Below, piece after piece: positions 10,940-20,729 of a DNA stretch of 64,000 nt. Origin of the DNA: Daphnia carinata (taxonomy: Eukaryota > Arthropoda > Branchiopoda > Diplostraca > Daphniidae). Each line of letters begins with the position of its first letter. The stretch's first letter is position 1. The stretch covers positions 9,214,778 to 9,278,777 of the forward strand of contig NC_081336.1 of the NCBI RefSeq assembly GCF_022539665.2, in the 5' to 3' direction. The notes below the pieces were generated by a model. It was not told where the DNA came from and did not search any database. It saw only the letters and a program-made list of their open reading frames with translations. Both the position numbers and the translations under genes were made by a program.

Positions 10940-11337
10940 ATTCAAAAAGCTGCAGCTCGCCAACTTTGTTGAACCTGTGAATTACGAGAAGCGCAACTGT
11001 TCTCGACCTGACCCGTTTGTCGATCGATTGTCGTCATCGCTGCATCTCAAACAAGGTAAAGAAGCTAGTCTATTTCAGTAGGTTGCAGTTCTCTTTGCTA
11101 GCCATTGCCAAAGTATTTTAAGGGTGGATCGTCTTAAAAAAAGGACAGAAATCTAGTCGGCGCTCATCGAGATAACGTTATCTCCTATTGGCATTAACAG
11201 TCAAGATAAAAGTTTTAGCCTCAACTGAAGTGGTAAACATTTTATTTTAAAAAAATTCTTCAAATCAGGGCATTGAAATGATTTTACATTCCATTTAGGG
11301 GTTTTATGTTCATCGTTTTCGGTAGAAAAACAGTCCG
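10940..11337 (+). promoter_or_regulatory. NACHT1 5' leader: noncoding exon, intron and inverted GATA motif
   Basis: A sequence conserved before NACHT1, NACHT2 and NACHT3 ends with a good donor (ACAAG|GTAAAG, 11055/11056) and has an acceptor at 11298 (CCATTTAG), so a 5' UTR exon and a 243-bp intron are likely. Inside the intron 11171-11182 is the perfect palindrome gataacgttatc, two facing GATA motifs. The start codon at 11338 lies in the second exon. Transcription start is not known. Confidence 0.5.
11171..11182. promoter_or_regulatory. Inverted GATA palindrome, copy 1
   Basis: gataacgttatc reads identically on both strands. It is conserved at the same place in the NACHT2 and NACHT3 leaders. 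Resemblance to a double GATA-factor site is inference. Confidence 0.4.
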
Positions 11338-14300
11338 ATGCTTTGCCTAATGCCATCGGAAAAAAATGAAAATGGTGAGCCGGGGGCTGGCCACACTGAT
11401 GACGTCACCCTAGGGAAGAATAAATCTGTTGGGCGTTTAGATGGAACTAAACCGAAAGATTACGATGAATCCCTCTTCATCCGGAGACGGGTGAAATTTG
11501 CATTTGACAAATCGCGCAAATCGTGCCCTTTGCACAAATATTTTATAGTTGATCTAGCCAAGCGTTTGGGATGTTTCGGGGAAGAACTAAGCGGGGAATG
11601 CAGCATCAGTTTGCAGGGCCAAATCGAGTGGTTCGTCGATGGCGAGCGCCGCAAACAAATTTGGAAAAACATAGCAAAAGTGAACGACCAAACGCCAGGA
11701 AAAATCGAAGAAGACAGCCATTTGATTGAGTTTGACGAGGAGCGGAATGAGCAGCCGGTTGTCATCATCTGTGGCGTGGCTGGAACAGGCAAATCGACTC
11801 TCCTCTCCCACTACTACAGTGAAATAAAGAAGACGAAGCCTGACTGTTGGATTATCAGATTGAATTTAGTTGAACATTCTGACGCCATATTGAAATTCGA
11901 TACAAAAAGACCTGATTTCATTGGATTTCTCATCGATCATATACACGTCGTCGACAGTAAAAGCCCGTTTTCTCGCTCGTTACTGAATCACCGGTTCGAG
12001 ACGGGCAGGCAGATCGTTTTCATGTTTGATGGCTACGATGAAATCGGTGAAAAATGCCAAGAAATTGCGATTCAAATGATGAAATCCATTCAAAAGAAGG
12101 GCATTCAACTGTACGTCACTACCCGCTCTCACGTGGCCTTCGAGCTACAATATGAATTAGGTCAGTTGGCTTATTATTTGGAAAACTTTAACAAACAGGA
12201 CCAGATCGATTGCCTGACCAAGTATTGGAAAAAAGAATTGAAACTGCCAGATAGAGTGCAAGGTAGGGTGCACAAAATGAAGATCAAGAAGATCAAGAAG
12301 ATCAAGAAGATCAAGAAGATCAAGAAGATCAAGAAGATCAAGAAGATCAAGAAGATCAAGAAGATCAAGAAGATCAAGAAGATCAAGAAGATCAAGAAGA
12401 TCAAGAAGATCAATAAGTTCCAGAAGATTGAGGAATGTGCCAAATTGCTAGTGGATCGGGTGTCGCAAACTCTGAAAGATGAAGAAAGAGCATTCGTCGG
12501 AATCCCTTTGCAATGCAGAATTCTCGCCGAATGCTACCTGCAAAATGTTGGCAACATTGTGCGACGCATTGCTTCAAATGATGTAACTCGAAAACCTGGT
12601 GAATCCAAGAAGCCACTGCGTCTGTTTGGCAAAGAGAAATTCGATTTAGTTAGTCTGTACGGGAAATTGATGGACACAAAACGCAAAATATTTCTAGAAG
12701 AAAAAACCAATACTCCCAAATCCGACGAGATAAAGGATGACGCTATTACGATATTGCTGAAGAAAATCGAGTCTCGTTTAACTAAATTGGCAGTGGAAAC
12801 CATCATCCCTGAACCAAATATACTGGAAGTGTTTTGGCCAACAAAATCTTCGACCAAATCCAGCAAAGACGTCGCTCTAAAAGAAAGTATTCTCGCGAAA
12901 AACACACTGAAATTTGGGTTAACATTTCCTAATGAAGGTGGAATGCGACCCCAGTTCTTGCATCGGACGTTTGCCGAGTATTTAGTCGCCAAATATCTAT
13001 ACGAAGGATTTCATCCCGATGAGGAACGTCACAACAAACTGCTGGAAAATGAATCCATTCGAAAATTGATTGTGAAAAGAATCTTGGCCAAAAAGCAATA
13101 CGACGGAGTTCAAGTGTTTTTCGATTCCATGGTGAAGACCTGGGTCGATGAGGATAAAGATTGGCGTTATAAAATTAATAATCGTGAATTACCGGATCGA
13201 TTGACGAAGATGATGACACACGAGAGCTGGAAAATTCAACCTTACTTTAAGAAGGCCGTCCATTTTTCTATTTTGAATGGGAAAGGCAACATATTCCGAT
13301 TGTTTTGTGACTGTCTTGATGCCACATTCGAAAGATGTCAAGTTTCTCAATTTGTAATGAGGTCCTTAATCGGATGGTCGCCCGATTTTTTATCGCGCAC
13401 TTTTTTTGAAGAAAGCAAGTTCTTTAAACGATTCATCAGTTATTTCTGCATCAATCCACTCGACCAGAATGTGTTTCTTACAGATGACCACGATACGTCT
13501 ATGACTATAGAACATCTTATAAGACATATGTTCCCAGATAGTGTTTTTCGGTTAAAGAAAAACCGGGATGGGCACCTGGAAACGTTGGATGACCTTCTTG
13601 AGTTTTTGGAACAACGGAATGTGGCTTTCGATGAATGTCTCCGTTGTCAGAAGTTCTCTGAAGATGATCCAATCAAAAATGCTTTGTTATATTTGATTTG
13701 TCACGACAAATGTCGTAGTTATCTGAAAAGATTTCTCGCGCTTTTGGCCAAATCAACAGCTTATTCGGACGATTTCAAGTTCGCCAAATTCTTAATTAAA
13801 GTTTTCCAGTCTAAAAAGCAACTGATGACTGGGCGAATTGCCGAAACCCTGACTATTTTAGACGGACTAGGTCGGTCTAGTCTTCTCGTTCAACTTAACG
13901 GCGAAGTTTTGTTGATAGATCCGGAAGCATTTCAGAATATTTACCAACGGTGTCGACTAGCAGAAGAGGACGCAATCACGGCCGACTTCGACATCCTAAA
14001 GGAAAGGGATGAGTATGGCATGACTCTTCTTCATCGAGCAGCGTTCCACGGAGACGTGAACAAAGTCGAGCAAATATTAGCAACATTTCGCCAGCTGGAA
14101 CTCGACGATGGAGCTAAAAAAGCAGTTCACCAGATGGTGTTTGAGGGTTACACTCCGTTTTACTTCGCCGCTGCTAAAAATCAGAAGGAAGTCTGTTCCA
14201 AACTGTTGGCCTTTGTCAAAGACATATTTCCCGAAGCACCGACGGGCAAGTTAACTGAGTTAAACGTTAACATTCACCAGTCATTTCATCTCGCCGTGAA

Positions 14301-16146
14301 ATCGGATAATGCAGAAATGTTTCAACTGATATTGAAGGTCGTCAAGAAAGAATTAGGACATGCTCGTCTCCTTCACCTGATAACAACGACATCTACATTT
14401 CCTAAAGATTCGGTTTTCGGTTACTGCAGGTCGAAAAAATTATTCAACGCCATGATGAAGATCATCGTCAATCGAGACGACGTTGTAGACAGCAAATGTT
14501 TGCATGACCTAATGATGATGATTTTCAAAACAAAAAGAATAGCAACGGATGCTTTAGTAAGCATGGATGCCGAAAATCTGCAGGGTTTCTTATCAGTAGA
14601 AGGCGCTGGTCCCTTTATCAAGCGTTTGCTTACGGATAACCTATACGCGAATTTCTATCTTTTGTCAAGTTATCTGTTAAAGAATTTTGACGAAACACAA
14701 CTCTTGGATTTCTTGAAAACGATTACTCTTCAAGGTGATACCAAAATAGTAAAAAGCAGCCAGTCCTATAGGGTCTCCACGGTTCGTCCCAGTGATCCAA
14801 CGTATCGCGACGAGACCATCCAACACTATCCGCGCGATTACGCCCCTAACGATTTAGTTTTCACGCCGAATGTTGACGGAACCACAACCGTTCACGCCGA
14901 ACGAGTTGTGCCGAGGAACAGCTTTTGGGGAGACTTCCTACTATCGAAATCCACTTCTTTTGTTGGATGGCAACTAGATACATTGCAAGTCGAAACCATT
15001 TTAAAGTGTTTGACTTGCGTATCGGATAAACTCGGAGGTGATTGCGCTAAACAACTTTTGCTCCACGAAGACAATCGTGGCTACGTTGTTCGTCATCTGT
15101 CGCAAAAAACCGTCACTCTCATGTTGAACTGTTTACCAGAGAAAAACCAAGAGGAAATTAAAAAGGAGTGGAAGGAAAATGGTCCGCAAATGACACACGA
15201 CACGTTCATCAACTACGACTCTACGACGATGACGCAAAATAGCCGGCGAATCGCCTTACATTACAGTAATATTTTGCGATTTTACTTGATTTATGGCAGT
15301 GAAATGCAACTCAGCAATTGCGTCGATATTCTCATATCGGCTCGTTTGATCGGCAGACAACAGCGCAGTGTATGGAGTTACATCTTTGAACATTGTAAGG
15401 TAAAGGTGACGAAAAAAATATTGAAATCTGTTTCGCAAATTTTCGGTTGGGAGCCCGTGTTGTTGTTGCTGAACCACGAAATGGATGGATCTCATCTCTT
15501 ACTGAAAGCTTTGTTGTCGGGAGATGACATTGACGGACTGCTGGATGTGTTGCCATAAGAAATACGAAATGACATTCAACAAGTTATTGAACGAAAAGCT
15601 GTTGATTTCATTGATGAAATGTTTCTCCATCCCTGGACCTATTTCAACGAATGGGGACATCCACGTTATAGACCGCTAACCCTTTTAAAATTTTTAATCG
15701 ATTACAGTAATGGCAGACAACGTGAACAGTTTGTACACAATATCACGAGAGTATTCGAGCCACAATCTCCCCCTAAATGGGTACCACGTGTAGAGTACAG
15801 TATATGGACTTTGGTTTTTTTCGATGAAAGTGAGCAAGTCATAGAAATTGACAGTGGAGAACTGGACAGATTTTTAAAACGCGTTTCCAAAAAACTGGGT
15901 ACAAAAGCCGTCAAGGAGTTGGTGCTCCATGAATTCAGAAATCAACCCGTCATATATTATTTGGTGGAAGGAGAGTACAGGGATGTAGTTGATGTGATGC
16001 TCGCCCATTTGGATGCAATTGATCGCACACAGATTCAAAGTCAAATCAATGAATTTTTACGCAAAACTCGCGGGTCCACCTCAGACTATTTCTGCGACGA
16101 TAATTCGACTTCAGATGATAATTGGTATTCAGATGATGACTTTTGA
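11338..16146 (+). pseudogene. NACHT1: NACHT-ankyrin STAND protein with a premature stop
   Basis: A signal-transduction NTPase of the STAND/NACHT class, probably cytosolic and immune or stress related by family. The frame runs 1406 codons to TAA at 15556-15558 and then stays open in the same frame to 16146. The stop replaces a CAA Gln found in the other copies (P-Q-EIRK), so the last 195 residues are cut off. Walker A GVAGTGKST begins at residue 146 and Walker B FMFDGYDE has its first Asp at 231. Sensor-like LYVTTRSH follows, then the winged-helix signature FLHRTFAEYLVAKYL, ankyrin-like repeats from about 891 (DEYGMTLLHRAA, EGYTPFYFAAAKN) and a helical C-terminus. An in-frame (IKK)14 expansion is present. 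The start MLCLMPSEK is homologous to the NACHT2 start but the nuclease-like module is missing. A 1406-aa truncated protein might still be made. Confidence 0.85.
12283..12408 (+). repeat. In-frame 9-bp microsatellite (atcaagaag)14 inside NACHT1
   Basis: Fourteen perfect tandem copies encode (Ile-Lys-Lys)14. The paralogues have only the seed MKIKKIEE at this position, so this is a recent expansion within a helical linker after the NACHT core. Strongly basic and possibly coiled. Confidence 0.95.
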
Positions 16147-17385
16147 ACGTACGAAACTGGAATCTTTTGTTCCAATCTCGTCCGTTTCCAAGACGGGATG
16201 ACTCACGCTACCAACAGTTTGTTTTTATTCCGTTTTTTTGCGTCACGGCTAAAGGGGAATTTGGGTGAATTTTAACCTTTCAAAAATTACAACAACTACA
16301 GAAGGTCTGTAAACACGTTTTGTAGAAAACTCTGCGTTCAAATTGGTCTCTTAACAGGTTTCGCGGAAGTAAAGACAAACGGGGTGAGAAAAATTAAAAT
16401 TGCACTATGACGTACAAGTAGAATGTATTGCTGTAATAATTGATGTCTAAATACCAAATAAATTGACGCATTCGAGTCCTCATACAAACATTTATTTTTC
16501 TAAACAGACATTGCAGTTCTAGTGATAAACAAAAGAGCCTATCACGAACTAGCTGTCAGCCATCATGAATGTTTCCTCTTTCCCCTTTTTCCCATTCGTC
16601 TGACGGACTGATCGTAAACCGGGAATAGACTGCGGTCGACACCAAGGTCACGTTGAAAGCAAAACAACTCGCCTTTGCTTGCCAATGTAAACAGCGAACA
16701 ACTTTTATTGTCCTGCAAGAAACGACGCTTTCCTTGCATTGCCTCTACAATGTCAGTATGTTATTGACACTGAACAGCAAATCTGATGGGGAACGCGCAA
16801 CCAAGTTATTCTTAAACTAGGAACAAGTTGTCAATGGCTACTCACGCATCTTAACTCGAGAGTAGAGGCACAAGGAATTCAAATGAAAATGCATCTTCAT
16901 CTTAAAAATTGGCAACAGCTGCCGGCTAATTCACAGCCATTGAGTCTGAGCAAACAGAGCATAGATAGTTCAATGTTTTAACGCTTCGTTCAACCGAATG
17001 TGGCATCATCTACTAGAGACGTCACGTTTCCTCTCGTAGATACAGCCGATAGTTGAGCGATTTCGGGAGTGCGGTATTGTGCCGTTGTTGTGCAGATCGT
17101 TCGCTTCTATACCCCAGATGAAATCTGCCACGCCTATCGTGAGGCGAAGAAACACACCTCCAGCTCAACATTTCATAGCTGCAAGTCACGCTGCACGCAC
17201 GCTTCTTCGTCTGCTTGGTGCCTCGTGAAGCAAAGGATCGAACGCTTTTAAATTGGTAACGAGTGCATTTACGTTTAGTTTGAAGGTGCACAATCGTGCG
17301 TGTGAAAAGCAACTAGCCAAAGAAGTTCCTAAGCAAAAATTTGAAAACGGTTCAAGTTCTTGCTGAAGACATCACGTGTAGAAGG
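16147..17385 (+). other. NACHT1 3' UTR and upstream region of the small papain-fold gene
   Basis: AATAAA at 16457-16462 is a likely poly(A) signal for NACHT1. The whole stretch is closely matched by 36928-38158 after NACHT3, so it moved with the unit. Frames at 17022-17312 on both strands are conserved only as DNA and are probably 5' leader of the next gene. Confidence 0.55.
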
Positions 17386-17919
17386 ATGGGATCGTCAATC
17401 TCGTCCGTGTTAGACTCACCATCGAAGGGTACTGGTGCGGCTTACACGAAAAAATTGTATTTTGATCCTAACGCTGATTCGTCCGAGGGTCGTGATTATT
17501 GGATAACTGATGCTGAATTACGTGAAACACTGTCAGAGCTGGTCGACGTCACAGAGCGCATTGTTGAGGTTAGGTATTATAAGCACCCACTAGGCGCGTG
17601 GCAGTTGTCGGACCATTTGTTGCATCACGCTTTTATTGTATTCGAAACGAACGCGTGGTGGTGGTCCATTGAGAAAAACGACGAAGGCGTCACCATTCAG
17701 CGATCAAAGGACTTTGACAGCGTTTGCTATAAGTACAGGCGATCCAAACGTAAGACTAGCATTGGGAAAGGTGTTGAAATGGTGAAAAAAGCATCTGGAA
17801 GCACGACAGTGATGGAGCTGATTAATCACATTTGGAGGAAAAATTATCTCAATCAGGAATACGACGCTCTGTCGTACAACTGCCAACACTTTGCTGATTT
17901 GATTTATGAGTTCATTTAA
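17386..17919 (+). CDS. Small permuted papain-fold (LRAT/PPPDE-like) protein, copy 1
   Basis: A 177-aa protein. I chose ATG 17386 because the paralogue at 38159 starts there and the upstream extension lacks an ATG. The N-terminus MGSSIS fits the N-myristoylation pattern (Gly2, Ser6), suggesting membrane attachment. Residues 80-84 (HHAFI) and the C-terminal NCQHF with Cys166 match the His-then-Cys order of circularly permuted papain-like folds (LRAT/H-rev107 acyltransferases or PPPDE peptidases, which share NCxHF). Between them is an aromatic WWWSIEKN motif. Enzymatic activity and substrate are inferred only. It lies 1.24 kb after NACHT1 in the same orientation, the same arrangement as after NACHT3. 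Poly(A) signal AATAAA at 18092-18097. Confidence 0.75.
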   Translation: MGSSISSVLDSPSKGTGAAYTKKLYFDPNADSSEGRDYWITDAELRETLSELVDVTERIVEVRYYKHPLGAWQLSDHLLHHAFIVFETNAWWWSIEKNDEGVTIQRSKDFDSVCYKYRRSKRKTSIGKGVEMVKKASGSTTVMELINHIWRKNYLNQEYDALSYNCQHFADLIYEFI

Positions 17920-18365
17920 AACTATTCTAGTTATTCCTTTCTTCCTTAACCTGTAGTGCTTTATTCCCCTTGCAGTCTTGATTCAGTGCAGCATTTTAGC
18001 CCATGAAACCAATACAAACTCTTTTAGGAATTTCAAAACATATATGCATAATCATGGATTGTATTAGTCCGGTTTTTCACAAAAGACGAATAATAAAACT
18101 TTACTTCTGAACAATGATTCATATATTTCAATCTCAAAAAAAATTGTTATTGCATGGTATTTAAAAAAAAAGAAAAAAGAAAAAAAAACTATTTTTTGAG
18201 CGCAGCTGTGAGCGATCTGGCAACGCCAGCTGTCATTTTTGACCCCTCCTCCTTACAATAAGACTGAAGTGACGTAGCAGTTCATTTTGGTGGGTACTTG
18301 TTTTACTTTCTCAAATGTTATCTGTCGATATCCTTCTGCTTATAGCGTTGTAGCCTATTTAATTA

Positions 18366-18677
18366 ATGGGAAAATTTCTTCCTATATCTGTCGAGCCAAT
18401 TTTAAAAGCATTTGGTGTTAAAATCGGGTGCAATTTTCCTACTTTGCAATTAAATTCTTACCGGGTTTTTACTACTAGAAGTGGCACGGTTTACGTAGAA
18501 TGTAAAATTCAAAGGTTTACACATCGCGATCTTTTTCCATTTCTGAATTTACTCATATTATTTCATGTAATCCATACATCCAGAATGATGAGTTGTCACC
18601 TTCACAGCTGTGTTAAGCATCTTTGCATACCTCCGCTTCATTGGGTTTGTAATGGGGATAATCAAATCTGTGGTTAG
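18366..18677 (+). other. Conserved short ORF between the small gene and the Calx shard
   Basis: A 103-codon frame starting MGKFLPISVEPILKAFGVKI. The counterpart at 39156 shares the first 50 or so residues with a few changes and then shifts frame into the Calx shard. A possible donor (TTCAAAG|GTTTAC) follows the conserved part, so it may be an exon or a repeat fragment. No family recognised. Confidence 0.2.
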
Positions 18678-19306
18678 TCAATCGATACGATTACGAAAGA
18701 AAAAAAACGGGGCAAAGTCTAACGATTTAAAATTTTTGGTTTAGGTTTAGGTGGATGTCTAGGAGGGAGTATGGATTTTCCTTATTTCCCTTTGCTCGTT
18801 TGCGTGACAAGTAAGGCTGGTAAAGCCAATCGAAGAAAGATCATTGTGCTTTCGATGGTGATGTGACTCGATGTATTCATGTACACCTCCGCCATTGAAA
18901 TATGTTTGTGTGAGTCGCAGGTGCAGCCATGCTGGATGGACGTTCGGATGGAAGGTAAAAAATCCAGTTCAAACATCTCAATCGACTGGCTAAAAACAAA
19001 GCAATTACCGAAGTTATGTTTACAGATAAGCTTTGCGTTTGTTCCACCCGCCAGAATATGGGGCGCATGGTTTTCTCATTGGGTGTCATTGGTAATCTGA
19101 CTGCCATCATTGGAAATTTGGCCGGCATTTTCGGATGTCTCGTCGGACTCAACGACGCCGTTATCGGTATCATTTCCTTAAAGTCCATTTGAAACGATTC
19201 ATTTAAATTCATTTTTGAAAAACAAAAAACAGCCATTACATTTGTGACGTTGAGGATATCTTTGACGGATATCTTCGCAAGTCGGGTTGCTGCGATTAAC
19301 GAAAAT
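18601..19306 (+). pseudogene. Calx shard A (exons 4-6 fused to 16-18)
   Basis: ttcacagctgtgtt matches Calx exon 4. A decayed exon 5 starts at about 18751 and the exon 6 start (gccatgctggatgga, about 18926) is fused directly to the end of exon 16 (cggatggaaggtaaaa). Then come exon 17 (about 19025-19172) and the start of exon 18 (about 19230-19306). The interior, including both Calx-beta domains, is deleted. The same fusion point is found in the shards at 39401 and 53096, so the deletion is older than the duplications. Confidence 0.8.
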
Positions 19307-20391
19307 AGAATAATAGCTGCGCCATCTGTGGTCATTTCTCAATACTATGATCCAGCAGCAAGCACTTGATCAAATCAAATATGTCGTCGCAAGTAATTTT
19401 GAATGTCTTATCTCACGAAGAGAGAGTTACGCTACCTGTGTGCCTAATTCTGCATTGTAAAACGAAAATTTTTCCCGCGCATTGTTTCATCAGCCTTTGT
19501 TTGGCTATGAAGAGAAAGATTACAATTATCCCACTACTTGGTTGAACCTGAAAAGTGCAACATGTAAGTATACCTCTCCATGTTTTGACTGAAAGAATGT
19601 CTTTCAAATTGCTTGTCGTCAATAGTGGATCTCCCACAAAGTCCGTAACCTAGTCATACGTAGTAAGCCAAAAATCCTCTTCAAATAGATAGGCGTGATC
19701 CCACTGCATTGTAACAAAACAATTTGATGTTTTGCTAAATGGCACTGAAAAACAAGCAGTACAGTCGACCAAGGTTTGTCAGTCCAGCAGCAGTTCATCA
19801 CCAAGAGTCACGTTTTCACCAGCAGCCAATGTAGGGGAAAAGCCAAAAAGGAACCTGATGGGAATAGACAGACATAGTGTGTGCACTTGTATAGAAAAAT
19901 TTGGCTATTTTTAGATTGAATATCTTAATCGTGAAATCACAGAAAAAGCTTTCTGTTTTTATGACATTTCTTTTTTACTTCTACAGGTTTATGATTACAA
20001 AAATGCGCACCATAAATGACGCTGGAAATTTCAAACCATCGGCCAAAAGTGATAGAAAAAAAAATCAAACAATCATCTTATTTCATGTCTGGCAACGAGC
20101 GTCCCATACACTACGCTGCACATAATCAGCGTGTTATCGAAGTCAAGTTAAGCCGCTACGTGATTGAAATTTCGAAATTGCTGTAAAGATAGTTACCCTT
20201 ATCTACATGCACTATTTGGTACTGGGTAAGGATAAATTCCCGAGCAATTTCTCTATCGATTGTTAGTTAACAATGATTCAAAAAGTTGCAGCTCGCCGAC
20301 TTTGTTGAACCTCTGAATTGTGACCAGCGCATTTCTTCGTGACTTGACCCGTGTGTCGATTGATCGTCGTCACCAGTGCATCTCTAACAAG
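19307..20391 (+). other. NACHT2 upstream region: NACHT4-type start relic and Calx exon 8 relic
   Basis: 19738-19765 (aaatggcactgaaaaacaag) matches the start of NACHT4 (41583) but the frame is not continued. 19986-20130 is a decayed Calx exon 8. From about 20230 a leader shared with NACHT1 and NACHT3 begins and ends at donor ACAAG|GTAAGG (20391/20392). Confidence 0.5.
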
Positions 20392-20689
20392 GTAAGGAAG
20401 CTAGTCTTATTTAATAATTCCAACATTGATCAAACTCAATAAACGGGCGAACAATGTTATCTATTTCAGTAGGTTCCAGTTTTCTTTGCCAGTGATTGCA
20501 ACAGTATTTTAGTGATGGATCGCCTTCAACAAAACGACTAAAAGCCAGCCGGCGTCCATGGAGATAACGTTATCTTCTATTGGTACTATCTGCCAAGATA
20601 AGGTCTTTTACCTCTACTAGAGTGGTAACCTTTTATTTCAAACAAGTTCTTCAAATCAGGGCAGTGAAATCATTTTCCTTTCCATTTAG
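20392..20689 (+). promoter_or_regulatory. NACHT2 5' UTR intron with inverted GATA palindrome
   Basis: Donor at 20392, acceptor TCCATTTAG at 20689. The palindrome gataacgttatc is at 20573-20584, about 157 bp before the chosen ATG. The corresponding distance in NACHT1 is 167 bp. Confidence 0.45.
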
Positions 20690-20729
20690 GCTTTCAAAGT
20701 TCCTCATTTTTGGTTGGAAAAACAGTCCG

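Noticed and set aside
12174-12443. Antisense ORF rich in Ile/Leu/Phe
   Set aside because: It is the complement of the IKK microsatellite within NACHT1.
17022-17312. Minus-strand ORF of 96 aa, also at 37894-38085
   Set aside because: Conserved only as part of the duplicated DNA; length differs between copies and no family is matched.
20580-20729. N-terminal extension of NACHT2 (MVLSAKIRSF...)
   Set aside because: It crosses a conserved 5' UTR intron. The NACHT1 and NACHT3 counterparts have no open frame there, and ATG 20730 is the shared start.
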